A DNA stretch of 64,000 nt from Acidovorax sp. NB1 (GTDB lineage: Bacteria > Pseudomonadota > Gammaproteobacteria > Burkholderiales > Burkholderiaceae_C), in the NCBI RefSeq assembly GCF_005405905.1, contig NZ_BJHU01000003.1, positions 1 through 64,000 on the forward strand, in the 5' to 3' direction. A model generated the notes under the pieces. That model was not told the DNA's origin, did no database searches, and worked only from the letters and a program-made list of their open reading frames with translations. A program made the translations under genes and the position numbers. Shown here piece by piece: positions 46,058-54,905 of this stretch. Every line of letters starts with the position of its first letter. Within the stretch, counting starts at the first letter, position 1.

Positions 46058-47056
46058 ATGGCCACCACCCACACCCCTTTCTCACTTGCCCGGCGCGCTG
46101 CGTTGCTGGCACTGGCACTCGCACCATGGAGCGGTGCAGTCCAGGCGCAGGCAGCTTACCCAGACCGCCCCATCAAGCTGATCGTTCCTTTCGCGCCCAG
46201 CGGCTCCACAGACCTGGCGGCACGGCTGATTGCCGAGTTTGCAAGCCGCGAACTGGGCCAGCCCATCGTGGTGGAGAACAAGGCGGGCGCCGGCGGGTCA
46301 CTGGGCATGGAGCAGGTGGCCAAATCACGCGCCGATGGCTACACCCTGGGCATGGCCACCATGAGCACGCATGGCTCCAACGCAGCGGCCTACGGCAGCC
46401 GCATGAAATACGACGCTGTGAAGGACTTCGCCCCCATCTCCAATGTGGCCACCGTGCCCAGCGTGTTCGCGGTGCACGCAAACTTCCCCGCCAGGACCAT
46501 GCAGGAGTTCATCGCGCTGGCCAGGGCCAACCCCGACAAGTACACCTTCGGCTCGCCAGGCACAGGCTCGCTGGGACACGCGAATGTCGAACACTTCTCC
46601 AGTCTGGCGCAGATCCGGCTTCTGCATGTCCCCTACAAGGGCGCAGGCATGGCGCTCAACGACGCCGTGGCAGGCCAAGTCGATGGCATCACCGACAACC
46701 TGCCTTCGGCCCTGCCCCATATCAAGTCAGGGCGTTTGCGCGCCCTGGCAGTGCTGTCCGAGAGCCGCTCTGCCCTGCTGCCCGACGTGCCGACTTACGG
46801 CGAGCTGGGCTTCAAGGAAATGGGCTCGGGGGGCTGGTTCGGCGTGGTAGCTCCGGCTGGTACGCCCGCCCCGGTGGTCAACCGGCTCAACCAGGCGATT
46901 CATGCCGCCATGAAACAGCCCGACTTCATCAAGAAGATGAACGAGGCGGGCGCCACGTTGATTCCCGGCACGCCCGCACAGTTTGGTGTGCAGATCCAGC
47001 AGGCGCTGGACCGCTATGCACGTGTGGCAAAGGTCGCCAAGCTGGCTGCAGAATGA
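46058..47056 (+). CDS. Tripartite tricarboxylate transporter receptor (Bug family)
   Basis: A 332-residue periplasmic binding protein of the TctC/Bug family. The signal peptide ends near VQAQA; the mature start YPDRPIKLIVPFAPSGSTD is the family's N-terminal signature, and GITDNLPSALPHIKSGR follows. No TctA/TctB membrane genes adjoin it, which is common for Bug genes. It overlaps the N-formylglutamate amidohydrolase by 4 bp, so an N-acyl amino acid or carboxylate ligand is a reasonable guess. Confidence 0.9.
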   Translation: MATTHTPFSLARRAALLALALAPWSGAVQAQAAYPDRPIKLIVPFAPSGSTDLAARLIAEFASRELGQPIVVENKAGAGGSLGMEQVAKSRADGYTLGMATMSTHGSNAAAYGSRMKYDAVKDFAPISNVATVPSVFAVHANFPARTMQEFIALARANPDKYTFGSPGTGSLGHANVEHFSSLAQIRLLHVPYKGAGMALNDAVAGQVDGITDNLPSALPHIKSGRLRALAVLSESRSALLPDVPTYGELGFKEMGSGGWFGVVAPAGTPAPVVNRLNQAIHAAMKQPDFIKKMNEAGATLIPGTPAQFGVQIQQALDRYARVAKVAKLAAE

Positions 47057-47940
47057 ACATGGAGCACTTGCACGGCGGGTCATCTGCATTCACCCTTCGG
47101 ACCCCAGTGGCGCCCTCCATCCCACTGGTCTGCGACTCCCCGCACAGCGGCACCACCTACCCGGATGACTTCGGCCACGCGGTCCCGCGCGCGCTGCTGC
47201 GCGCTGCCGAGGACACGCATGTGGAGGCCCTCTGGCAGGCCGCACCGGATGTGGGCGCCACCTTGCTGGCGGCGCATTTCCCGCGCAGCTACATCGATGC
47301 CAACCGCACACTGGACGACCTGGACCCGGAATTGCTGGACGCGCCCTGGCCCACCCCTCTCGCCCCCAGCGAGAAAACCCGCCTGGGATACGGCCTCATC
47401 TGGCGCAATGTGAACGCCACCACCCCCATCTATGCCCGCAAACTCCCGGTGGCCGAGGTGCAGAGGCGCATCACACGCTGCTATCAGCCCTACCACACGG
47501 CACTCGCCACCGCCATTGAACAAACCCATGCGCGGTTCGGCGCCGTCTGGCACCTGAACCTGCACTCCATGCCCAACAACGCCTACGAGCGGTTGCAGAT
47601 CCAGAACACCCACCCACTGGCTGACTTCGTGCTGGGCGACCGCGACGGCACCACCTGCGAACCGGCGTTCGTGGACCTGGTGGAGCGGGAACTCAAGGCC
47701 CGGGGGTACACCGTGGCCCGGAACGACCCCTACAAAGGCGTACAGCTCATTGCCCACATCGGCCAGCCCGGGCGCCAGCGGCACAGCATGCAAGTGGAAA
47801 TCCGGCGACCGATCTACATGGACGAAACCAGCCGGGAGCGCAACGCCCAGTTCGGCACCGTGCAGCGCGATCTCACTGGCGTATTGCAGGCCATTGCCTG
47901 CTACCTTCGGGATCACTCTGCCGTACGGCAAGAATGCTGA
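47053..47940 (+). CDS. N-formylglutamate amidohydrolase
   Basis: A 295-residue zinc amidohydrolase of the FGase family, which hydrolyses N-formyl-L-glutamate in histidine catabolism, or related N-formyl/aspartoacylase substrates. Visible are PLVCDSPHSGTTYP, the metal-binding and catalytic region AAEDTHVEAL, and WHLNLHSMPNN, matching the family pattern. It lacks hut neighbours; here it is coupled to a Bug receptor and controlled by a LysR protein, so a different natural substrate is possible. Start ATG 47053 overlaps the Bug stop by 4 bp. Confidence 0.9.
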   Translation: MNMEHLHGGSSAFTLRTPVAPSIPLVCDSPHSGTTYPDDFGHAVPRALLRAAEDTHVEALWQAAPDVGATLLAAHFPRSYIDANRTLDDLDPELLDAPWPTPLAPSEKTRLGYGLIWRNVNATTPIYARKLPVAEVQRRITRCYQPYHTALATAIEQTHARFGAVWHLNLHSMPNNAYERLQIQNTHPLADFVLGDRDGTTCEPAFVDLVERELKARGYTVARNDPYKGVQLIAHIGQPGRQRHSMQVEIRRPIYMDETSRERNAQFGTVQRDLTGVLQAIACYLRDHSAVRQEC

Positions 47941-48055
47941 ACAAGAGTCCTGGCAAGCGGCACCGGTTTACCCCTAGTCGGCCCCGGTAGGAGCAACACC
48001 GACAGACCATCCGTCTGCAAAAAAGCTTGGAAGTGGGTGCATGGCCACTGATCGA

Positions 48056-50602
48056 CTATTCCAGTCCGAGGGGTGCGGGCATGGTTTCCGCCTGCCCTCG
48101 GGCTGGCAGGATGATGTGGAACGCCGCACCACTGGCCGGCACGTTGCGCGCATAAATCTGCCCCCCCATCGCCTCGACGATCTTGCGGCAGATGGCCAGC
48201 CCCAGACCGGTGCCCCCCGAGCCATCCTTGGTTTTGCTCGACTGCACAAACGCCTCGAAAATAGTTTCGATTTCGGACTCCGGGATTCCTGGCCCCTCGT
48301 CCTGCACCACCACGTGGGCCTGGCCCTGCGGGTCCATGAAGCCCTGCAGCGTGATCGTGCTTCCCGGAGGCGAAAACTTGATGGCGTTGGCGACCACGTT
48401 CCGAATCACCTGCTGAAAACGCAGTGGATCGGCCTTAGCCACCAGGGGCGTATCGGACATGTCCATATCCATCATCAAGTGGCTGCGCTCCAAGAGGGGC
48501 TCCAGCTCGCGGATGACCGGGCGCACCACGCCACGCAGGTCGATGCGCTCCAGGTGGAAGGTCCCCACCGTGCTCTCCAGCTTCGAAACCTCCAGCAGGT
48601 CGTTGACCAGCGTCAGCATGCGCTTGCCCGCAAGATGAATGTCTTCAAACATTCCCGCTAGCTTGGGCTGCGCACGCCCGCGCAACATGCCCAGCTCGGC
48701 GAAACCCAGGATGGACTGCAGTGGGGTACGCAGTTCATGGCTCATGTTGGCCACAAACTCCGACTTGGCCCGCGACGCCTCTTCGGCAGCATCACGTGCC
48801 TCCTGGGTCGCACGCTCGGCCTCGCGGAACTCACTCACGTCCATCAGGATGCTGAGCACACCCGTCACCCGGCCATGCTCGTCTTCAATCGCCGCCTTGG
48901 CGATACGCGTGTCACGCCGCGATCCGTCCCCGTGGCGAACCTTGGTGTCCAACAAGGCCCGCCCACCCCAGCGCAGCAACTGGACGTTGGAGGACTGGTG
49001 CACCTTGGCCTCATCAGGTGGAAGGACGGATACGAATTCCCGACCCAGCACGGTTGCGCGCTGCCGCCCTTTGTATTGCTCCCAGGCCTTGTTGACCAAT
49101 ATGAATCGCCCCTGCTCATCGGTGACCGAGATCGGAAGCGGGTTGGTTTCCAGCAACAAGTCCTGAAACGCCAACTGAGCATGCAACTGCTGCTGCGCGA
49201 CCCAACGTTCAGTCACATCCACTGCGCTGCCTGCAAAGCCGGTTACACGTCCGTCAGAAAGCAACGGGACCACAGCGAGCTGCAGCATCATCTCCTTGCC
49301 CTCACCCACATTCAGCACGACCTGGCATGTACGCACCCCGTCGGCGGAAATGGGATTCAGTATCCTGGCAAGGTCGGCGCGGCTCAAGGGGGCCACAACG
49401 TCCCGCAAATTCTGCCCCTTGGCACGCGTTGTTGCATCTCCCGTAAAGGCCGTCCAATGGGCATTGACATAGGTAATGACACCATCGGCATCGGTGCGAA
49501 AGATCAACTCCTGCACACTGCGCATTAGGACTGAAAGTTCCCGCTCATTGCGGGCTACACGGGCATGCGCCGCATCCAGCGCACGGCGCGCAAACTCGCG
49601 GGTTCTCACACTTCGCCACACCACAAAAGTCAAGCCAATTACCAGCAAAACCAGCGCAATGCCAATGCCCAGCAAGGCACGTGCCTCCCGCAACCAGCGC
49701 TGCACAGCACTGCGCGAGGATTCTTCAACAATGACCAACAGCGGCTTGGTGCCCGAAACGCGAAAGCCGACGATCTGGTCCTCGCCCAACACACCCGCGC
49801 CAAGGTAGGCCGCGTGTTCTTGGCCCGGCAGGTAATGCGTGAACACGGGGACGCGCTGGTTAACCCAGGTCCCGACGTGTCCAGCAGCGGGCCCGGAAGT
49901 AGCAAGAACCTGCCCCCCGTAAGAGGTCACCACTGAATCGAAGCTGTCTGTCTCCAGCGTCAGATGCTGAAAATTTGAGAGCGAATCCGGGTTGACCAAA
50001 GCGATCAATGTCAACTCGTGCCCGGCTTCGTTCTTGTAGCTGTACAGCATCGGTACGAACGCCACGCCAGCCGGTGCCGGTGCAGCAGCTCCATGAAGAC
50101 GGATTGCCTGCAGGCTGCGTCCGGGGGTCAATGGTCCCAGAACACTGCGCCCGAGGGTAGCCTTGCCTCCGAGCCGGGACATGTCCACAAACGTTTCCGC
50201 ATCCCCCTTCTGCGTACTGGCCACTATGCGGCCGCCGGCGTCTACCACCGCCAGGCTGCGCAGAAACGACAAGCCCGTCAACGCCTGGGTCAAAGCTTCT
50301 TCCATCCGCCGGGGGTCCGCCGCCACCGACCCCAGCGCAGGTGCAATAGCCAGCGCCTCCAGCGCCAACTCCGCGGTCTCGAAGGTTCGGGTGGCCTGGT
50401 CCTCCAGGATGCGGGCCAGCATCGTGGCATGCGACAGGTCATTGGCCCGGGCACTTCGAAAGTCATTCACAGCCAACGCCCCTACGGCAAGAAGACTCGC
50501 GAGCGCAGCGAGTGCCCCCACCACCAGGACCATGGTGCTTGCATGCGATATCCACGAAACAGACCTCATGGACAAATGCTCCAGATGGCGCTTGAGGCCC
50601 AT
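48056..50602 (-). CDS. PDC/PAS sensor histidine kinase
   Basis: An 848-residue membrane kinase. TM1 is near 24-46, a long periplasmic PDC (dCache-like) domain near 50-305, TM2 near 310-330, PAS domains near 360-470 and 480-600, HisKA with His622 in FVANMSHELRTPLQSI, and HATPase_c to about 845 with GGTGLGLAICRKI. It has no receiver domain. It starts with ATG 50602, overlapping the stop of the binding-protein gene by one base (TGATG), so the periplasmic protein is a likely ligand partner. It ends the four-gene signalling operon on this strand. Confidence 0.95.
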   Translation of the reverse strand: MGLKRHLEHLSMRSVSWISHASTMVLVVGALAALASLLAVGALAVNDFRSARANDLSHATMLARILEDQATRTFETAELALEALAIAPALGSVAADPRRMEEALTQALTGLSFLRSLAVVDAGGRIVASTQKGDAETFVDMSRLGGKATLGRSVLGPLTPGRSLQAIRLHGAAAPAPAGVAFVPMLYSYKNEAGHELTLIALVNPDSLSNFQHLTLETDSFDSVVTSYGGQVLATSGPAAGHVGTWVNQRVPVFTHYLPGQEHAAYLGAGVLGEDQIVGFRVSGTKPLLVIVEESSRSAVQRWLREARALLGIGIALVLLVIGLTFVVWRSVRTREFARRALDAAHARVARNERELSVLMRSVQELIFRTDADGVITYVNAHWTAFTGDATTRAKGQNLRDVVAPLSRADLARILNPISADGVRTCQVVLNVGEGKEMMLQLAVVPLLSDGRVTGFAGSAVDVTERWVAQQQLHAQLAFQDLLLETNPLPISVTDEQGRFILVNKAWEQYKGRQRATVLGREFVSVLPPDEAKVHQSSNVQLLRWGGRALLDTKVRHGDGSRRDTRIAKAAIEDEHGRVTGVLSILMDVSEFREAERATQEARDAAEEASRAKSEFVANMSHELRTPLQSILGFAELGMLRGRAQPKLAGMFEDIHLAGKRMLTLVNDLLEVSKLESTVGTFHLERIDLRGVVRPVIRELEPLLERSHLMMDMDMSDTPLVAKADPLRFQQVIRNVVANAIKFSPPGSTITLQGFMDPQGQAHVVVQDEGPGIPESEIETIFEAFVQSSKTKDGSGGTGLGLAICRKIVEAMGGQIYARNVPASGAAFHIILPARGQAETMPAPLGLE

Positions 50603-51402
50603 CAGCGCACCACGATCGATTTGAGGCTATGGTGGCTCGCAGCGCGTAGAAGCCGACCGTCTGCCTTTATGCGAGAGACAAAGGCATCCACAGCTGCGAG
50701 CCAAGCGGCATCCCCTTGCTTGACCGCATAAGCGTAAGGGAGCACGGAGAAGGGCTCCGAAGGTTCGATCAGCCGGGCCCAGTCCGCGTTGTCCAGCAAG
50801 CGTCTGCTGTAGGGGTAGTCGGTCATGAACACATCCACGCGCCCTGCGACCAGTTCACGCTCCCGGGTTGCGGGGGGGCTGATTTTCACCATGGTTGCAC
50901 TCCTGAGGCGCTGAGCCATGATGGGCTCCATGAACGTGCCTGCCTGAACGGCCACCATCACGCCAGGCTTGTCGATATCAGCCCATTGTTTGACCACCAC
51001 GTTGCTTTTGGTGGTGACAGCATAGATGTCGCTTTGCATGTAGGGCTGCGTGAACGCGAGTTTTTCCATGCGCTGGGGCAGCATGCCAACGGCAAACATC
51101 GCAACATCGCAGCGGTCTTGACGCAAATCTTCGATCAGCGTTGCGAATGAAGACTCCACGTATTCGACTTTGGCCTTGAGATCGCGCCCCAACTCTGCCG
51201 ACAGCTCGATGTCGATACCCGCCAGCTCCTGGGTGCGCGGGTGGCGATATGTCACCCCATAGTAGTCTGGCCAGATGCAGACCTTCACCAGGGCCTGGCC
51301 CTGCACACGATCCAGCACCGGGCCCGCAGCGGCACTTGGGGCGACCAAGGCCATGCACAGGCCCGCGGCTACGCTCCATCGACTCACACCAGACATCAGC
51401 AT
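50602..51402 (-). CDS. Periplasmic solute-binding protein (SBP_bac_3)
   Basis: A 266-residue periplasmic binding protein of the amino-acid (family 3) type. The signal peptide ends near PSAAAG. It has the paired lobes VCIWPDYYGVTYRHPRTQE, GIDIELSAELGRDL and VFMTDYPYSRRLL. The start ATG 51402 has AAGGAG five bases ahead. No ABC permease or ATPase accompanies it; its partner is the sensor kinase, suggesting a sensory rather than transport role. Confidence 0.9.
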   Translation of the reverse strand: MLMSGVSRWSVAAGLCMALVAPSAAAGPVLDRVQGQALVKVCIWPDYYGVTYRHPRTQELAGIDIELSAELGRDLKAKVEYVESSFATLIEDLRQDRCDVAMFAVGMLPQRMEKLAFTQPYMQSDIYAVTTKSNVVVKQWADIDKPGVMVAVQAGTFMEPIMAQRLRSATMVKISPPATRERELVAGRVDVFMTDYPYSRRLLDNADWARLIEPSEPFSVLPYAYAVKQGDAAWLAAVDAFVSRIKADGRLLRAASHHSLKSIVVR

Positions 51403-51407
51403 ACGAA

Positions 51408-51413
51408 CTCCTT
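51408..51413 (-). promoter_or_regulatory. Ribosome binding site of the SBP gene
   Basis: AAGGAG on the minus strand, five bases before ATG 51402, in the 43-bp gap after the HD-GYP gene. Confidence 0.7.
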
Positions 51414-51445
51414 GAATTTCGGTTGTTTACAGCACATGTTTCGCC

Positions 51446-52219
51446 CTAGGGCGAGTCAATCAGCGAATCGAAAGAAGGACACTCCTGCGTGATCCGGCAG
51501 CGCAGGGCATTGATGTCCTCGGCATGCGCCAGGAAGGCATCCACCACCGCCGGATCGAAGGCACGGCCCCGCTCTGCCTTCAGCATCTCCAGCGCCTCCG
51601 CCACACTGAAGGCGGGGCGGTAAACACGGTCCATGGTCAGCGCGTCAAAAAAATCGACCACAGCCGTGATACGACCAGACAGCGGAATGGCATCCGCGGC
51701 GAGCCCCGCCGGATACCCTGCGCCGTCAAAACGTTCATGGTGTGTCAACGCCACCTCCGCGGCCATGCGGAACACCGGGATACGAGAACGCCCCAGTATC
51801 TGCGCCCCCATGGCGGCATGGCCGTTCATGATCTCTCGCTCCTCAGGGGTCAGCTTGCCGGGTTTCTTGAGCACGCTGTCGGGTGTGCCAATCTTGCCGA
51901 CATCGTGCATAGGCGCTGCCTTGCGCAGCATGCGGGCAAAACCCACTGTTTGCCCCAGCGCCAAAGCCAGCGCTTCTGCGAGGTAGCCGATGCGCACGAT
52001 GTGTATGCCCGTGTCATCGTCCTTGAGATCGGCTGCCGCTGACAGGTGCAACAAGGCTTCGTGGTGAGCGCGGGTGACTTCGCGCAGGGCTTCGTTGCGC
52101 TCGCGGTACATTCGGCCGAAGTCGTCCACAAAACGCTCCATCTGCGCTGCGGCGGCTTCGTCGAAACAGCGCACCCCTTCTTCTGTCTGGGGCGCAGGGT
52201 CAACAAGAGCGGCCAGCAT
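51446..52219 (-). CDS. HD-GYP-type c-di-GMP phosphodiesterase
   Basis: A 257-residue c-di-GMP-degrading enzyme candidate. After a short N-terminal helical region it has the HD motif in AAPMHDVGKIG, HHERFDGAGYP (the GYP signature) and further metal-binding His residues in ALTHHE. It has no receiver domain; instead it is coupled to the preceding receiver gene by overlap (TGATG; a GTG three bases earlier at 52222 is an equally good start). It should counter the several GGDEF proteins in this region. Confidence 0.92.
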   Translation of the reverse strand: MLAALVDPAPQTEEGVRCFDEAAAAQMERFVDDFGRMYRERNEALREVTRAHHEALLHLSAAADLKDDDTGIHIVRIGYLAEALALALGQTVGFARMLRKAAPMHDVGKIGTPDSVLKKPGKLTPEEREIMNGHAAMGAQILGRSRIPVFRMAAEVALTHHERFDGAGYPAGLAADAIPLSGRITAVVDFFDALTMDRVYRPAFSVAEALEMLKAERGRAFDPAVVDAFLAHAEDINALRCRITQECPSFDSLIDSP

Positions 52220-52590
52220 CACAGTGCCGCCTCCATGCGGTAGATCGTCTCCAGGACCTGCAAGGTGCTGAAGGGCTTCATCAGGTAGTCATCCGCACCG
52301 GCAACGAAACCTGCGGCCCTGTCTTCGGACTGCACCCGTGCCGTGAGCATGATGACCTTGGTGTGCCGCATCTCAGGATCGGATTTGATGCGACGGCATA
52401 CATCCAGACCATTCAAGGCGCCCGGCATCATCACATCCAGCAGCACGATGTCGGGCTGCAGTTCGCGGGCCAGTACCCACCCGGCATCGCCGGTGGCAGC
52501 TTCATGGATCTCGAAGTCATCAAATTCCAGCGTCATCTTGAGCAGCTTGCGGATATCCATATGGTCTTCAACGATGAGGATCTTCTTCAC
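52219..52590 (-). CDS. Single-domain response regulator
   Basis: A 123-residue stand-alone receiver: acidic LIVEDH, phospho-acceptor Asp in IVLLDVMMPG and Lys in LMKPFS. Start GTG 52590 is favoured by GGAAAGG nearby; the longer TTG 52629 start adds residues without similarity. It lies first in the operon receiver / HD-GYP / binding protein / kinase and overlaps the HD-GYP gene. It may control the HD-GYP protein directly or be a phosphorelay intermediate. Confidence 0.93.
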   Translation of the reverse strand: MKKILIVEDHMDIRKLLKMTLEFDDFEIHEAATGDAGWVLARELQPDIVLLDVMMPGALNGLDVCRRIKSDPEMRHTKVIMLTARVQSEDRAAGFVAGADDYLMKPFSTLQVLETIYRMEAAL

Positions 52591-52660
52591 AGCGGGCCCC
52601 TTTCCAGGACATGAATCAATTGGGAGCAAAAAAACGCGACTTCAGGTGATTTTTTGCGAT

Positions 52661-52680
52661 TGATTGAATCATATCAATCA
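52661..52680. promoter_or_regulatory. AT-rich divergent control region with palindrome
   Basis: The 145-bp gap 52591-52735 between the two signalling operons is markedly AT-rich. It contains TGATTGA-N7... TCAATCA, a perfect inverted repeat with 7-bp arms at 52661-52667 and 52674-52680. The HTH-receiver protein encoded next to it is a candidate binder. Confidence 0.55.
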
Positions 52681-52735
52681 TTTTTATCAAATACAAGAGA
52701 TCTCCAACAGAAAAACCCGTCAAAATGCGGGATCT

Positions 52736-53431
52736 ATGCAATCTGACAAATATCCACCGGAGCGCCAGGTGCCGGATCACTACACCACACTGGAAGTCGC
52801 CAAGATCCTGGGTATGGCCGTGCGCTCGGTCCAGCTGATGGTGGACCGCAACGAACTGGAGGCCTGGAAGACCCCCGGCGGACACCGGCGGATATCCCGG
52901 GCCTCGGTAGAACGCTGGGCCAGCGCCCACGGCCTAGCCGGAGCTGGCGGCACTCCGCCCTCGCCCTCCCCCGCAGCATCTACAGCTGCCGTTGCCCCCC
53001 TCCCGGTGCCCCCCAGGACGGCTGCCGCTCCAGCGCCCGCACACACACCGCAGATCCTGCTGATTGAAGACTCGGTCCATTTCCAGAATCTGCTGGGGCT
53101 TATCGTGAAGCAGCACTTTCCGGCAGCGGCGCTGCAAGTGGCCAACGACGGGATCACGGGCCTGGCGCTGTACGGACAGATCCAGCCGGATGTGCTCATT
53201 GTTGACATCCTGCTGCCCGGCATCGACGGGGCCACCTTGATCACCACCCTACGTTCTCACCCGCAGTTTGCGCGCAGCCACCTCATCGTTGTCACCTCGC
53301 TGGACGAATCGCAGCGCGAGCCCTATGCATTTGCCCTGCAGGGCGTGAAAGTGATCCACAAGCCCCGGCTGGTGGCCGAGTTACCCGCCGCCCTCGCGGC
53401 CTGCCTGCCACCGGGCCAGGTGCCTTCATGA
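52736..53431 (+). CDS. HTH-receiver fusion regulator
   Basis: A 231-residue protein with the unusual order DNA-binding domain first, receiver second. The N-terminal excisionase/MerR-like helix-turn-helix is HYTTLEVAKILGMAVRSVQLM with the typical GGHRRIS wing. A Pro/Ala linker (about 80-105) leads to a receiver with LLIEDS, Asp in VLIVDILLPG and Lys in VIHKPR. ATG 52736 is the start; the open frame extends upstream. It overlaps the receiver-Hpt gene by 4 bp. Confidence 0.9.
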   Translation: MQSDKYPPERQVPDHYTTLEVAKILGMAVRSVQLMVDRNELEAWKTPGGHRRISRASVERWASAHGLAGAGGTPPSPSPAASTAAVAPLPVPPRTAAAPAPAHTPQILLIEDSVHFQNLLGLIVKQHFPAAALQVANDGITGLALYGQIQPDVLIVDILLPGIDGATLITTLRSHPQFARSHLIVVTSLDESQREPYAFALQGVKVIHKPRLVAELPAALAACLPPGQVPS

Positions 53432-54177
53432 ATCCGCCCCGGGTCCTGCTGGTCGAAGACGACGCCTCCATTGCACGCTTTGTGCAACTGGCCCTGGAAG
53501 AGCTTCCCATCGAGCTGGTCACCTGTACCAATGTGCGCGACGCCATGCAGGCGCTGCAGGCCCACGACACGCGGCTCATCATCACCGACCTCATGCTGCC
53601 CGGAGAGTCCGGCATTGACCTGGTGCAACGGCTGCTGCATGAGCCAGTCCCCGGCCACCCCATCCCCGTGGCCGTTTTCAGCGCGGGCCTGACGCCGGAT
53701 GTGCGCGACCAGCTGAGCGCCATGAAGGTCTGGCGCATGTTGTCCAAACCCACCTCGGTGATGGAGCTGGAAGACTGCGTGCGCGACGCCCTGGCGCTGC
53801 CCGCGCCCTCACCAACCAGCCAACCTACCGACGGAACCATCCGCACCTCGGCCCATGCGGAAACCACGGCCCAGGCCGAGGCAGAAGCGATTGCCACCCA
53901 CTTTGCGGGGGACGAATTCCTGTTCAAGGCCTACCGCGCCAGTTGCTTGCAGCAGTTCCCCAACGATGTGCGGCAAGGTGATGCGGCCTGCGCCGCACAG
54001 GACTGGCCCGCCCTGCGCCGTCTGGCGCATAGCCTGGCCACGGTGTTGCTGACCCTGGGGCACCCCACACAGAGCGTGCGGGCACGCCAGCTGGAGAACG
54101 CCGCCGCCCAGCCCGATCCCCTCCATTGCCTGGACCATTGGGGCAAGCTGCGCGCATTCCTCACCCAGCTCCAATAA
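53428..54177 (+). CDS. Receiver-Hpt phosphotransfer protein
   Basis: A 249-residue two-domain protein. The receiver (about 5-120) has VLLVEDDAS, Asp in IITDLMLPG and Lys in LSKPTS. After a linker, an Hpt-like domain (about 150-245) carries the transfer His in RRLAHSLATVLLTLG. It overlaps the HTH-receiver gene, forming a matching pair for a multi-step relay. It lacks a kinase domain; the kinase is probably the divergent one at 48056-50602. Confidence 0.85.
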   Translation: MNPPRVLLVEDDASIARFVQLALEELPIELVTCTNVRDAMQALQAHDTRLIITDLMLPGESGIDLVQRLLHEPVPGHPIPVAVFSAGLTPDVRDQLSAMKVWRMLSKPTSVMELEDCVRDALALPAPSPTSQPTDGTIRTSAHAETTAQAEAEAIATHFAGDEFLFKAYRASCLQQFPNDVRQGDAACAAQDWPALRRLAHSLATVLLTLGHPTQSVRARQLENAAAQPDPLHCLDHWGKLRAFLTQLQ

Positions 54178-54195
54178 CCCGCACAGGATCACACC

Positions 54196-54885
54196 ATGAT
54201 CACCCTCCACCACCTCGAAACCTCGCGATCGCAGCGCATTCTCTGGCTCCTGGAAGAACTGGGGGTGCCGTATGAACTCAAGATCTACCAACGCGACAAG
54301 GCCACCAAGCTGGCACCGCCAGCGCTGAAGAAGATCCACCCGCTGGGCAAATCGCCAGTGATCACCGACGGTGGCGAAGTGATTGCCGAGTCGGGCACGA
54401 TCATCGAATACCTGGTGGAGACCTACGGTGCCCAAGCCAGCGGTGACCTGGCCCACTTGCAGCCTGCACTGCGCACGCCCGAACACCGCCAGTGCCGCTT
54501 CTGGATGCACTATGCCGAGGGCTCGCTCATGAACTGGCTGGTGATGAAGCTGGTGTTCATGACCATCCCCACCCAGCCCATGCCTTTCTTCGTGAAACCC
54601 ATTGCGCGCCAGTTGTGCGGCACGGTACAGAAGAAGCTCATCGACCCCAACGTGGACGGTGCACTGGCTTTCATCGAGGCGCACCTGGCCACCCACCGCT
54701 GGTTTGCGGGCGAACACCTCACCATGGCCGACTTCCAGATGAGCTTTGCCGTGGAGGCCCTGCTGTCCCGCGCCAACGACACCAGCGCCAGCCCCCACTT
54801 GCTGGCCTTCAAGCAGCGCATGGAAGCCCGCCCCGCCTACCAGCGCGGCATCGCCAAAGGTGGCCCGGTGGTCATATCTGCTTGA
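54196..54885 (+). CDS. Glutathione S-transferase
   Basis: A 229-residue GST. The N-terminal thioredoxin-fold domain has HLETSRSQRILWLLEELG and the cis-Pro region GKSPVITDGG followed by ESGTIIEYL, and the helical C-terminal domain ends GEHLTMADFQMSF. It detoxifies electrophiles or acts in aromatic catabolism. The likely catalytic Ser/Tyr is in the TSRSQR segment. It lies 18 bp after the receiver-Hpt gene and before the phosphatase; no operon role is evident. Confidence 0.92.
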   Translation: MITLHHLETSRSQRILWLLEELGVPYELKIYQRDKATKLAPPALKKIHPLGKSPVITDGGEVIAESGTIIEYLVETYGAQASGDLAHLQPALRTPEHRQCRFWMHYAEGSLMNWLVMKLVFMTIPTQPMPFFVKPIARQLCGTVQKKLIDPNVDGALAFIEAHLATHRWFAGEHLTMADFQMSFAVEALLSRANDTSASPHLLAFKQRMEARPAYQRGIAKGGPVVISA

Positions 54886-54905
54886 ACACTGCCGGGGCCA
54901 AAGAC

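Noticed and set aside
47990-48030. Hairpin CAGAC/GTCTG with an adjacent A-run as a terminator
   Set aside because: The T-run would precede the hairpin on the minus transcript, the wrong order; the stem is only five bases.
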